Part shown: positions 11,479-22,839 of the stretch, one piece after another
Layout of the letters: each line of letters starts with the position of its first letter
Numbering within the stretch: position 1 is the first letter of the stretch
Source: Hygrocybe punicea
Lineage: Eukaryota > Basidiomycota > Agaricomycetes > Agaricales > Hygrophoraceae
Assembly (NCBI GenBank): GCA_963556145.1
Contig: OY744466.1
Location: 5,813,820-5,877,819, forward strand
Direction of reading: 5' to 3'
Length of the DNA: 64,000 nucleotides
Translations under genes and position numbers: made by a program
Notes under the pieces: model-generated
Told to the model about the DNA's origin: nothing
Databases searched by the model: none
What the model saw: the letters and a program-made list of their open reading frames with translations, nothing else

Positions 11479-11754
11479 GTCACTTAGGCAACATCACCTT
11501 GTCCTACAATCAATCTTATCTTTCTGTATTCAGTGACTCTTATACATTTCTTTTCTTCCAGCATATCTTCTTAATAGGTTTGTTGTGTACACTTCCCCTT
11601 CTACTCCTCCTCCTCCTCCTTCTGGGCCAAATAACTCCAACTCGTCCCTCTATTATTAGCATTAGCACTTCTCTTGTCATAACCCAAGTTTGTTTCTCTG
11701 TATATTTGGCTGTTACTAACAGCTCTCCCTTAGTAAAATTTATCATACCTCGTG

Positions 11755-11880
11755 TTCATCTCCCCCCTCCTGCTCCTGTTCCTGCTCCCACTTCTCCTGC
11801 TCCTTCTTCTCCTTCTTCTCCTTCTCCTTCTCTTCCTCTTCCTCTTCCTCTTCTTCTTCCTCTTCCTCCTTCTGTTCTTT
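11755..11880. repeat. Low-complexity CTT/TCC pyrimidine tract
   Basis: The strand is almost pure pyrimidine with CTT, CCT and CTC units. The Pro/Ser- and Leu-rich open frames across it are by-products of low complexity. Confidence 0.9.
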
Positions 11881-12072
11881 TGCCCCATGCTTATGAATTT
11901 CTTTCTGCATTTTTATCTTAGATGCACTAGTAAAACTTCCTAGATAATGAATTATATCACATTAGGTTAGAACCTAAGAGAACTAACCAGGAATAACATT
12001 ACCATAGTTATTGCTCTTTTGAACCTCATCCATTTTCATTTTCACTTCTTGCAGACCTTCATGGATCATTTG

Positions 12073-12372
12073 TAGTGATTGGAATGGGTACAACAACCGG
12101 CACAGGTAATGGGTACAGGTCTGGATACAATTCTCCTACCCGTGAGCTTTATTTTAAGCACCGGATTGTCCAAAATGGTCCAGTATTGGTTGAGTTATGA
12201 TCAAAACAATGAGGACTGATTGTTTTTATCATAACTCACCCAATACTGGACCGTTTTGGATGATCCGAGGCTCAAAATGACAGGTATACCCGCGGGATCA
12301 CAGGTACAGGTAGCTGCAGGTACGGATATGGGTACAGTGCCAATACCCACAGGTTACCTGTGCCAATCACTA
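12073..12372. mobile_element. Non-autonomous hAT-like element (300 bp) with palindromic core
   Basis: The termini are TAGTGATTGG on the left and CCAATCACTA on the right. They are flanked by 8-bp direct repeats ATCATTTG (12065-12072) and GTCATTTG (12373-12380), which differ at one base. TAGTG-type ends and an 8-bp duplication are hallmarks of hAT elements. The centre (12148-12285) carries the recurring hairpin core (TTAAGCACCGGATTGTCCAA then its complement). No coding capacity. Confidence 0.8.
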
Positions 12373-12429
12373 GTCATTTGTTGCTTTGTGGGTTTGATTT
12401 TGTTCATGTCCCTACTCATGGGTCATAAA

Positions 12430-14080
12430 TGATCCTCTGCTTCTCCTCTCATCTGCTGTTCCATCTTCTGAACCAAACAAACTTGTCATTCACTCATCAT
12501 CTTGTAAACCAAATAAACCATTTTCTGACATCCATGGCCATGGTGTTGAGCCTGAATACCTTACTGCATTCAGGGAAAAACACTTTGACCATATCACAAA
12601 AACTCCCAGTACATCTTCCATGAACAGGTCCTGGTATGTCCATGACATACTGATTCTGAAGGTTTTTGCCATCAAAGTAGGCTACTTCGACATCTTTTAG
12701 CAAGGGCACTGACTTTATATCCATTGTGGCACAGGATTAGTGGATATAAAACACATGCTAATTCAAAAGCACTCACTTTTGAGACCCAATGCAGATACAG
12801 CAGTTTCATTTGTATCCTCAATCCAGTGGGACTACTTTTCAGTTGGCACAGCTTGAATTGTGGGAGGACAAACACAAGGTTCCCTTTCAGGTGAAAGGTG
12901 AATCAGATTGAGGCATGGTGCCTTGGGCTCACTTTGGGTTGACTTAGATAACTGTAGCAAAATACCAGTGTCCATTGAAACAGGAATTGTTGCCATAGTG
13001 GTTGATGCTGTGTATCTGGAAAGACATTCAGTTAGCATTCAGTTATTACTTGGTTAAAATGGAAGGCACAGTGTTCATGACTGCACCATATACCTGGTGG
13101 AAACCCCACTTTTTCTCATTAGAGTGTAACCCCCCCTGTAGGTCCTATTCTTGACTCCATGACGAAGACAAATTCCCAGAGTGTTTGGTTGACTGAATAC
13201 TGTGGTCTTCATCCAAATCATAGAATTGCACTGTGCAAGTCAGGCTTGCTCTCCAGGCACAGACATCATAATAATTTTACCAGGTATCACATACTATTCA
13301 AGTTCTGATGTTGCAATGAAATTGGGAAGAGCAGAGGCACATCAGTGATCTTCACCCTTTGATGACTCTAAATATAAGAAGTCCACGTCAGGGACATATT
13401 CATAAACAATGAAGCCTGGCACTCAGCCAGTCATGAGCAGCCAAAGTGACATTTTTTCAACCAATTCCAAGCCATTGAACCAAACACCCATAAAGGATTC
13501 ATTAGTGGTATGGAGGTCATGCATAGAGATTCCAGATTGGGAGGCCAATCATCACTGTCTATTCTGTGAGCTATGGACACTCAGGCTAATTTCTCCTTTA
13601 TGCCTCTTTGAACCTGCATCATTTTGTCCACAGCATCTTTCCATGATAGTTTGCCTGAAATATCTAGCAAGTCATTGTGCTCAGGGTAGTGTGGATAGTT
13701 GATAAAAATGCAGCTGTTTTTCACCCTCTGTACCTTCCATAGTCAATATATCGTGCCATCTATTTCCTGACAATGTTCCATGAGCGCATTAAGAAATCTG
13801 TCCTGGATGTGACCAGTGAGATTTTCCTTGCAAATCCAATAATGATGCAGTGGTTCAAATTCAACCATGAGTGGTGAAGTTGGCCATGGCATGAAAGGTG
13901 CCATAGGTATGATGTAGTGTAATACTGGGAAGCTACTGTAGGATCAAATTGACCAAGGTGACCATTTTATAGAGGTAGTTCCTGATCTGCATGAGGCCAG
14001 TATGTAACCAACTAACAATGTTTGGAATTCCACACTTCAGGCTAACACTGATCCTGAACAACTAGTTACATCTCTACCCT
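12430..14080 (-). pseudogene. Decayed minus-strand gene of unknown function
   Basis: Several consecutive minus-strand stretches give natural-looking protein broken by stops and frame changes. Examples are FEPLHHYWICKENLTGHIQD and IFINYPHYPEHNDLLDISGK (around 13.6-13.9 kb), then PGFIVYEYVPDVDFLYLE (about 13.4 kb), and further segments to 12.45 kb. I do not recognise the family. The mixture of readable segments and stops suggests an old gene, probably mobile-element derived. Confidence 0.35.
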
Positions 14081-14382
14081 AGTACTGAACCATCTACATG
14101 TTGGTAAAAGCACTGGTCCACCCTGGGATAAACCATTGTCCCTGGAACAATAGTTTGGGAGGTTCCATTGTCCCTGGGACAATATGTGGGACATCCCTGG
14201 CAGAGGAGGTGTCTGGGGGCATTTGAGATGTCCCATCCCTAGGTATTGAATGGAAAACTCAGAGTGATGATGGTGTCTAGTTGTAAATTTTAAGGCCTTG
14301 TCATGGCCACTATAGGTACCATGGGCACAATAACATAGTATAAGATTGTAATATAAGAAATCATAGCAATCCAAGTAGGACA

Positions 14383-14876
14383 ACAGTTGATCAAATATAC
14401 CTTATAGCCAAGAATCATGAAGATATCTATCAAGTGTCAGGGAGCTGATTGTCCTTTGGGGTCAGTTATAAGGAGTGAAGATAAAGTAGTTGTTTTCATA
14501 TATAAAGATGGAAGGAGTGGGGGGAAAAAGTGCTGGAGATGTTGGGTAATGAGATGGAAAAGAGGGGTGTGTGCTTCTAGTAAACCAATCTCTTATTCAT
14601 ATGGCAAGCTGAAGCTTATAGGGGAGTGAGTGAGCAGAGCATATATAATAGACAAAGAGAAGAAGGGCTACATATGCAGAGGAGAGGCTGAACTGAAAAT
14701 TAGACAGGTGTATTATGAAGAGGATTTGATTAGGATATCAGTGGTTATTACATTATTGGCTGTGCATATAATGGCTGACTGGGATGCAGATGCAGAGGAG
14801 AGATCTAATTTTTTAGTTATATATCTATGTTAAGATTGGAGTGCTTCTTGAGGAAAGTGGACTTAGGCTTAAAGGA
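14383..14876. other. No confident gene; two short plus-strand ORFs
   Basis: Open frames at 14417-14629 (70 aa) and 14630-14833 (67 aa) lie head to tail in neighbouring frames. They lack recognisable motifs and any homologue elsewhere in the window. They may be chance frames. Confidence 0.3.
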
Positions 14877-14884
14877 AGAAGACA

Positions 14885-15070
14885 TCTCATAGAAGCTTGG
14901 TTGGGACATCCCTGCCAGCTTGTGGGACATCCCACAGTCATGTCTGAGACATGCCTGCTGGCTTGTGGAATCTCCAACAAGCTTGTCTGAGACATCTCTG
15001 TCAGCTTATGGGACATCCCACAGTCTTGGTCGGACATCCCTGTCAGCTTTTGGGAGGTCCCACAGTAAGT
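14885..15070. repeat. Degenerate tandem repeat, GGGACATCCC type
   Basis: About three loose copies of a roughly 55-60 bp unit contain GGGACATCCCTG, CAGCTTGTGGGACATCCCAC and GTCTGAGACAT. Related single copies occur near 14170-14230. No gene is seen. Confidence 0.6.
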
Positions 15071-15231
15071 TTGTGAGATATTGATCTACAGGCTAGTGGG
15101 ACTGCCTGTTTAATGATTCACAATCCATATGTTACATAATTTTAAATAATTTACATTGAGTAACTACTTAAAATAGATATAGCAAATTAAATAATTCTTT
15201 TACCTAAATACATGGTATTCTACTTTATCAG

Positions 15232-15480
15232 GAGAGAGGCAGGGAGGTGGAGGGGGAGGACAGGACAGGAGAGGGGGAAATTGCAGGGGAAATTACAGGT
15301 GGGAAGGGGGAGATGGGAAGAGAATGTGGATGGGAGATGGGGTTGGTGAATGGACAGCAAATAGCTAGGGAGAGAAGGCAGGTTAGGAAGGGGGACAAGG
15401 GGTAAGAAACAATCAGGGGGACAAGGGAAAGGAGGAGGGAGGAGGGAGGATGGGGAGGGGAAAGGAGGAAAAGAGAGGGA
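15232..15480. repeat. Polypurine (A/G-rich) tract
   Basis: The plus strand is overwhelmingly G and A (GGAGG, GGGGA and AGGGG units) for about 250 bp. Such tracts can form triplex structures; no gene is supported. The following 15500-16860 is C/A-rich, shows no intron-supported gene, and its long frames have no recognisable motif. Confidence 0.7.
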
Positions 15481-17175
15481 CCAACAAAATTACATACTGG
15501 TGTTCCCCTGGTGTCCACACCCCTCTGCATCCTCACCCTTGTCCCCGTTGTAGTGGTTGTGCCTGACAGATCACATGACTAGTCCCTTAGTCAGTAGCTC
15601 TTCCGGATGTATTAGACAGTCGATCCATCATATCCAGATCCACCTTTCCCTTCAAGTCCTGTGTGAGCCCTGAGAGGTCCCAAGGGACCTCTCCAACATT
15701 GTGATGAGAGTCTTTTTCAACCCACCCATCTCTTTTCTCTCAGTTTCCCACTCCTTACAATTCTTTTTTCGTGAGACAACCTTTTTCGGCTTCACCAACC
15801 ACTGCTGTGCAACCACAGATTTTTCCCCTTATTCTCAGTCATACCGTACTTGAGTTACCCCCCCAGCACTCTTGTTCAACCCACAAACGCCCCACGTCGC
15901 TCCAAAGACACAGGCATGATCTGTTTCGAACAAGCAGCCCAGACTGCATCATCTTGTTCGTGTCCCATTGTCCACCCTTCAAAGACCCAAGATGACCCCC
16001 CACAGGCTTTGTTCAACATTTTACAGTGCCACCTCATCCCACATCACTTTAGAAACACCATTGATGCCCATTTTTACACACAATGATCCACTGGCATTTT
16101 GCCACATCACACTTTCGACCCCCATATTTTTTGTTGTTTCTTTTTTGTTTTCTTTCATTATTCCCAGCCCCAGGCAGGCTCATCCAACCCCATGGACCCA
16201 GGTTCAATGTACCGGAGCTCCAGGCTCACCTACACCACCTCAAATCCACAGTTGCAGACCTTTTTGGTCACCTCATGGATATGCCACATCCTCCCCATTG
16301 GACCCCCGTTCTTCTGTGTACCCCATCCCCAGGGGCATTCATTTGAGCCCTGGAACCCCATCTGATGCCGTAGAGGCCACTCATTCACTGTCAACATCCT
16401 GAAAGAGCCATTCCTGGCGTTTTGTACACACCCAACACCCAACACGCGCCATGCCACGTCAGCATTCCACGACACCATTTCCTGTGGATCCCCACCCCAA
16501 CCTATGCTCATCCAACCCCTGCACCCACATTCCACATGCCAGAGCCACCCGTTGTACTCTGTTACCCCAAATGAGACTGCCACACCCTTCTTGGTGAGCC
16601 AACGACCACAACACGTCACCCACATCACGCACGCATGGCCCCATTTGTTTCAACAACTGGGCACATTAACCACCTGTGTTCAACACCTACTTTCCCCCAA
16701 CACCCTCCAATACCCTGAAAGAACCACCCCCACCATTTCTGGACCCACACTGGCATCTTGCATCACCACCTCACGACCAATGTGTTCCTGGATGACCTCA
16801 TTGTGTTCCCAGGCATTGAATTACCCATCCAGCATTGTTTGTAGTAAGGAAACAAGGGATTATAAATTGATCAAGAGTGGCACATTGAGCATGCTCAACT
16901 TCTTCCATGTTCATTGTAGCTGGTACATTGAACATGCTCAATATATATCAATTACCTCCAGTTGAGCATGGCGAGAGTGCAAAGCACCTATGAGATACAT
17001 ACATGACATTGGTGATGAAGAATCTATGTGTGAAGTGAGCATGCTTGGTGTGTGGACTTGGTGCATGATTGCATGATGAGACAACATATGCATAGACCAA
17101 GCATGCTCATGAAAGGTTTGGATGCTCAATCCATACCTATACAGTCTATCATCTCTTCCTATGATCAGAGACCAA

Positions 17176-17450
17176 GTCCGCGCATCAAGCAAGGTCGATC
17201 CACGCAACCCCCTAAGCACGCCCATTGGATACCTGCAGGTTTACCCATCATTTTAAGCCCCGGATCATCCAAAACGGTCAGGTATTGAGCTAGATATGCT
17301 CAAAACAATGTCGTTTCATGTATTGAGCATATCTAGCTCAATACTTGACCGTTTTGGATGATCCGGGGCTTAAAATGATGGGTAAACCTGCAGGTATCCA
17401 ATGGGTGTGCTTAGAGGGTTGCGCGGATAGAGCTTGCTCGATGCGCGGAC
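17176..17450. repeat. 275-bp near-perfect palindrome (copy 2, inverted relative to copy 1)
   Basis: It has the same sequence and length as the 10642-10916 palindrome and lies in the opposite orientation within its flanks. Core: TTAAGCCCCGGATCATCCAA then AACGGTCAGGTATTGAGCTA. It abuts the 22-bp repeat array that begins at about 17478, mirroring the arrangement at 10.4-10.9 kb. Confidence 0.9.
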
Positions 17451-17477
17451 TTATGTATTACCATCACTGATGTTGGG

Positions 17478-19035
17478 CATTACACCTATCAGTGTATCGA
17501 TACGCGGACCGAGTGATCTCAATGTGCGGACCCAGTGTGCTTGATGCATGGACCATGTTTGCTCAATGCACAGATCAAGTGAGCTCGATGTGCAGACGAA
17601 GTGTGCTCGATGCATGGACCTTGTTTGCTCAATGCACAGATCAAGTGAGATTGATTCGCAGACCGAATGAGCTCGATGTGCGGAGCAAGTGTGCTCAATG
17701 CATGGACCATGTTTGCTCAATGCACAGATCAAGTGAGATTGATTCGCAGACCGAATGAGCTCGATGTGCGGAGCAAGTGTGCTCAATGCATGGACCATGT
17801 TTGCTCAATGCACAGATCAAGTGAGATTGATTCGCAGACCGAGTGAGCTCGATGTGCGGACCATGTTTGCTAAATGCACAGATCAAGTGAGCTTGATGCG
17901 CAGACCAAGTGAGCTCGATGTGCGGACCAAGTGTGCTCAATGCATGGACCATGTTTTCTCAATGCACAGATCAAGTGAGCTTGATTCGCAGACCGAGTGA
18001 GCTCGATGTGCGGAGCAAGTGTGATCGATTCATGGACCATGTTTGCTCAATGCACAGATCAAGTGAGCTTGATGCGCAGACCGAGTGAGCTCGATGTGCA
18101 GACCGAGTGTGCTTGATGCATGGACCATGTTTGCTCAATGCACAGATCAAGTGAGCTTGATGCGCAGACCGAGTGAGCTCGATGTGCGGACCAAGTGTGC
18201 TCGATGCATGGACCATGTTTGCTCAATGCACAGATCAAGTGAGATTGATTCGCAGACCGAATGAGCTCGATGTGCGGAGCAAGTGTGCTCAATGCATGGA
18301 CCATGTTTGCTCAATGCACAGATCAAGTGAGATTGATTCGCAGACCGAGTGAGCTCGATGTGCGGACCATGTTTGCTAAATGCACAGATCAAGTGAGCTT
18401 GATGCGCAGACCGAGTGAGCTCGATGTGCGGACCAAGTGTGCTCAATGCATGGACCATGTTTTCTCAATGCACAGATCAAGTGAGCTTGATTCGCAGACC
18501 GAGTGAGCTCGATGTGCGGAGCAAGTGTGATCGATTCATGGACCATGTTTGCTCAATGCACAGATCAAGTGAGCTTGATGCGCAGACCGAGTGAGCTCGA
18601 TGTGCAGACCGAGTGTGCTTGATGCATGGACCATGTTTGCTCAATGCACAGATCAAGTGAGCTTGATGCGCAGACCGAGTGAGCTCGATGTGCGGACGAA
18701 GTGTGCTCGATGCATGGACCATGTTTGCTCAATGCACAGCTCAAATGAGATTGATTCGCAGACCGAGTGAGCTCGATGTGCGGACCATGTTTGCTAAATG
18801 CACAGATCAAGTGAGCTTGATGCGCAGACTGAGTGAGCTCGATGTGCGGAGCAAGTGTGCTCGATTCATGGACCATGTTTGCTCAATGCACAGATCAAGT
18901 GAGCTCGATGTGCAGACCGAGTGTGCTCGATGCATGGACCATGTTTGCTCAATGCACAGATCAAGTGAGCTTGATGCGCAGACCGAGTGAGCTCGATGTG
19001 CAGACCAAGTGTGCTCGATGCATGGACCATTATAG
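17478..19035. repeat. 22-bp / 88-bp higher-order tandem array
   Basis: About 70 units of 22 bp follow one another without spacers. Four variants alternate: GCTCAATGCACAGATCAAGT(GA), GCTTGATGCGCAGACCGAGT(GA), GCTCGATGTGCGGACCAAGT(GT) and GCTCGATGCATGGACCATGT(TT). The order often repeats every 88 bp, giving a higher-order repeat. Because 88 is not a multiple of three, all frames on both strands appear open. The same 22-mers occur as a short array at 10430-10610. Confidence 0.9.
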
Positions 19036-19740
19036 TAACCATTGTTCCCATGGATCCTCTTTAATAAGCGAATGTGCAACAGGTCCATTTCAGGAAGACC
19101 CTCAGCATGGGGTCAGTTCTTGCCCAATCTGGATGAAAAAGCAGTCAAGTGACTTTGGACTATTCCGTGTTGATTCTAGCACTCATACTGTCATATCTTG
19201 GCCACGCTTGCACCTATTACATAGACAATTTAAATTTCAGTTCTCAGACATTATATCCATGCTCTGGCCCCAGGAAATTATTTTTAATCTTCCTGGTTAC
19301 CGTGTAAATAAATTCTATACCTTTTTTGCTTGTCTTATGATTTGCAGTGATTCAAATGTCTCAATACCAGCCAATACAGGACCCACCAATGTGTCTGTTG
19401 AGGGTAGGGGGTTTGTGAGTTCTGGGGAAGTACCATAGTTCATGGTATGTATCAACACTTTGCGATTTGGTGATATTGTACTGGTACTTAGTGTACTCAA
19501 ATACGAGTGCAATACAAATTGCTTTGTCGCTATGATGACTTGTTCAATTTTAAATGCTCAATTCTGTCATTTCAGTGAGAAGTGAAGGAGGAACAGGTTC
19601 TGGAGTAGCGTGTGGCTTTCTGGAACCGGAACTGGTTCCAGTGGTGCTCAAATGGAGCAGATCTGGAATTTGGATTGGAATTGGATGTACAAACTTCATG
19701 ACTGTAGTGATTTATTGGATATGTAGGCTGAGAAAACATT
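19036..19740. other. No supported gene
   Basis: The sequence leaves the 22-bp array abruptly near 19035. A plus-strand open frame runs out of the array to 19438, but it starts inside repeat sequence and shows no recognisable domain. Nothing else is supported until the repeats at 19.74 kb. Confidence 0.4.
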
Positions 19741-19880
19741 GAGTTCAATGCCAAGGTCAGCACCAATGTCAGCGCCGATGTCAACGCTGATGTCAACGCC
19801 GATGTCAAAGCTGAGGTCAAAGCTGAAGTCAACGCCAAGATCAACATGAAGGTCCACATTGATCTCAATGTTCCTGTTAA
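19741..19880. repeat. 12-bp type tandem repeat (GCCGATGTCAAC units)
   Basis: Imperfect units of GATGTCAACGCC recur about ten times. They resemble the larger array at 20340-20860 and probably share its origin. Confidence 0.75.
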
Positions 19881-19959
19881 AAATATGTAAAACACTGTTT
19901 CAGTTGATCTCAATGCCAATATCAACAGTTATATGAGCATTCAGGTGGTATTTTACATG

Positions 19960-20335
19960 TTGCAAACAAATGCCAAAAAAAATCGGCATCAACCTCGGTG
20001 TTAGTTTTGCAGTTGAACCATGGGTCCGGCCGGCTTACATTGGCTGAGAGATAGTTAGTAGACGATGTATTCTATGTCTAGCAACAGTTCCATGAGCATT
20101 TCGGCGGTATTTTACATGTTAGAAACGAATGCCAAAAAAACTTCGGCATCAACATCAGCATTAGCTGTGCATTTGTACCAGGAGTCCAGCCAGCTTACAT
20201 TGACTGAGAGATAGTTAGTAGACGATGTATTCTATGTCTAGCAACAGTTCCATGAGCATTTCGGCAGTATTTTACATGTTAGAAACAAATGCCAAAAAAA
20301 CTTCGGCATCAACATCGGCATTAGCTCTTCAGTTG
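19960..20335. repeat. 160-bp tandem duplication
   Basis: GAGAGATAGTTAGTAGACGA begins at 20046 and again at 20206, and the blocks between (AGCAACAGTTCCATGAGCAT, AATGCCAAAAAAACTTCGGC) match closely. A third, more diverged partial copy precedes at about 19960. Period 160 bp. Confidence 0.85.
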
Positions 20336-20339
20336 AACC

Positions 20340-20860
20340 TCATGCTGACACTGATGCTGATGTGAACACTGATGCTAATGAAAATGCCAATGCCAATGTG
20401 AACACCGATGCCGATGTGAATACTGATGCTGATGGGAACACCGACGCCGATGCAAATGCTGATGCTGCAGTGAACGCCGTCACCGATGCAAACACCGATG
20501 CTGATGCAAACACCGATGCCGATGGAAATGCTGATGCTGCAGTGAACACCAATGCTGATGCTGCAGTGAACACCAACGCTGATGCTGCAGTGAACACCAA
20601 TGCCGATGCTGCAGTGAACACTGATGCCGATGCACACACCGATGTGAACACCGAAGCCAATGTGAGCACTGAAGCTGATGTGAGCACTGAAGCCAATGTG
20701 ACCACCAAAGCCGATGTGACCACCAAAGCTGATGTGACCACCGAAGCCAATGGGAACACCGATGCCAATGCAAATGCCGATGCTGCAGTGAACACCAATG
20801 CCAATGCAAACACCAATGCTGATGCAAACACTGATGCCAATTCCAACTGCAATGAAGGGT
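20340..20860. repeat. Tandem array of 6-bp based units (AACACCGATGCTGATG)
   Basis: Units of 18 and 24 bp such as AACACCAATGCTGATGCTGC with GTG tile the region. One plus-strand frame is open for 168 codons and reads as alternating Asn, Thr, Asp and Ala; several minus-strand frames are open as well. With no ATG context, intron or flanking domain, I treat it as a minisatellite rather than a gene. Confidence 0.8.
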
Positions 20861-20889
20861 ATCAATGATATTGCATTGGCTGGAGTGGA

Positions 20890-21065
20890 TTACATGAGTA
20901 ACAATACCCCCATAGAACCTTGGCCCAACAGTCTGAGATGGGTAATGATACCCCCATTGAACTTCGGCCCAACGGTCTGAGACAGGTAACAATGCTTCCA
21001 AAGAACATCGGCCCAATGGTCTGACATGGGTAACAATATTCTGGCTCAAACCTCGGCCCACCCAC
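20890..21065. repeat. About 40-bp tandem repeat (CGGCCCAACGGTCTGAGA)
   Basis: Four imperfect copies contain GGCCCAACAGTCTGAGATGG and TAACAATACCCCCA-type segments. No gene is seen here or in 21066-21690. Confidence 0.8.
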
Positions 21066-21679
21066 CTAACACCATAACTATGACATTCCTGAGTTGCGCC
21101 GTCAAGTACCTAACAATAAGCTTTTCTCAGCCCAGATCGGCTGGCCCATCTCAAACATAACATTGTCAACCTTAGTTGCCTGGTCAGACATGGGATATGT
21201 CATGTCATGGGCTGTCAGATGATTCACATTGTCACTAGGAAAATGCAAGGATATATCCTCAGTGTAAACATGGATTATCCAGGATATTGCTTTTACAGTC
21301 TCAGATTTGAGATAATTGTTATTTTTTTGGTAGGATCAACAAGATCAGATTGACCACTACTAGGATCCTTCATTTTTTAGCTGAATTCATCATTTTATTC
21401 TGGTCTCATTCTGTATCCAAGGGGTCAAGGATACATCATATCTGTAAAAACTTGGAGTTAAGGATACATGTATGTAAATCTGTATCCTTGACATTTTACA
21501 CTAAGAATTAAAGCATATTAAAATGTTAATGTAACCCAAAACATTGAGGATCCTGGAAGGGATAGATGTAATCCCATTAGCTATAGATACAAAATCTCAA
21601 TTATCTCAAATCTAGGACTGTAAAAGTGAAATCCTTGAAATTAGTAGTTACACCAAAGGTTATATCCTTGCATTTGCTT

Positions 21680-22031
21680 ATCCATGAGTTGAGCATGCTC
21701 AAGTCATGGCTGCTATGTCCACCAGGATAGCATCCTAGAGTTGTTGGAATCTTAGATGCATCATACGAATACATACTTGATATATTTCCATGCATCGAGT
21801 GTGTTTGATGCACTGAATGCAGATGCCTGCAATCCAAGTACAGGCAAATTTGGGAACGTTATAGCTTGATTCCGTGGGTCGAGTAAGCTCAACCCATACA
21901 TATGTTTCCACAACTGTACAACATGGCATTCACAGGGCCAAAAACATACATGTGGTAGGTGGTAATTTCCATTTCTCACAAGCCCAACGCTAGTCTTAGC
22001 CTAACTGTTCTACAAAACACTATATATAATG
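21680..22031 (-). mobile_element. Reversed copy of the GAGCATGCTC element end
   Basis: In reverse orientation this matches 1440-1800 and 34867-35100 (shared GAATCTTAGATGCATCATAC, GATGCCTGCAATCCAAGTAC). It ends at ACAAAACACTATATATAATG, the same edge seen at 27787 and (reversed) 1438. Truncated and non-coding. Confidence 0.65.
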
Positions 22032-22039
22032 CATGAAAG

Positions 22040-22387
22040 TTGTTCAAAGTGAGTATCCATTTCCCCCCTGAGATGGTATGCTTCCTCTGCTTTGGGCTCT
22101 ATGGACCACCTTTCAATTGTGAAGAACTGGCCACCCACCCACAATACAACAGCGAGTTCTGCAACTACCCCGACGTGCTAAAAGAGTTGACATATGTGAT
22201 ATATCACAACAAGGTGATCAGAGATGCGATTTTTGCTCACCTTGGTCATCCCTCCCCGACTATATTGCCAACTTATTGGAAGTTCATTGGGTGGAGGCAT
22301 GCACGAGGTATGTTAGGCATATATGAAGTATTGGCAGCATACATGGAGTTGAGGGAAATGGGTAGTTTAAACCTTGGAGCACTGTAA
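22040..22387 (+). other. 115-codon ORF of unknown function
   Basis: The open frame immediately follows the element end at 22031. Its composition looks protein-like (FCNYPDVLKELTYVIYHNKV; KFIGWRHARGMLGIYEVLAA), but I do not recognise a domain and there is no paralogue in the window. It may be a fragment of a gene truncated by the element. No functional claim. Confidence 0.3.
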
Positions 22388-22839
22388 ATGTTGTCATGCC
22401 CATGTATACACCCATGTATGAATAACCATAGTCTAGGTACATCAATACCAATACCAATAACAAGCATCCGTCTGTGAGGAGGCCATATTTTTCAACTCAG
22501 AATCAATGTCCCCACATGGCTCAGGCTATGGCATCATGGGAAAATAGGTCGGTTTTCTCAGTTTGGAAAACCCTTCCAGCAAATTAGCAATGCAAATGTT
22601 ATTGTATTGCTGTTGCTACAATGCAAACACCTCCAGTACAATGAGATACCAAGTTGTCAAAGACATCATAGTGAATGAAACAGGAGAAAGAAGAGGATCC
22701 CAAGCTAATTCTCCAACAATACAAATGCCTCCACCAATGCAAATGTGTCGACTTGATTCAGCTCATTATCGAGGACGACTCATTTGAGAAATCATCTTGA
22801 AACACAACATGAATCAACTTATGGAGAGCTGGTTCAAAA

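Noticed and set aside
11400..11921. 173-codon Leu/Pro-rich plus-strand ORF
   Set aside because: It begins in a hairpin arm and ends in a pyrimidine tract; composition explains its openness.
15968..16628. Overlapping 130-150 codon ORFs on both strands
   Set aside because: C/A-rich composition leaves several frames open at once; no motif, intron pattern or paralogue was found.
17478..19035. Regular short repeats resembling a CRISPR array
   Set aside because: The 22-bp units are contiguous with no unique spacers, and the genome is plainly eukaryotic with spliced genes.
20329..20865. Gly/Ile-rich and Ala/Ser-rich proteins on the minus strand (178 and 170 codons)
   Set aside because: They are antisense readings of the short-period repeat and have no domain, intron or start context.
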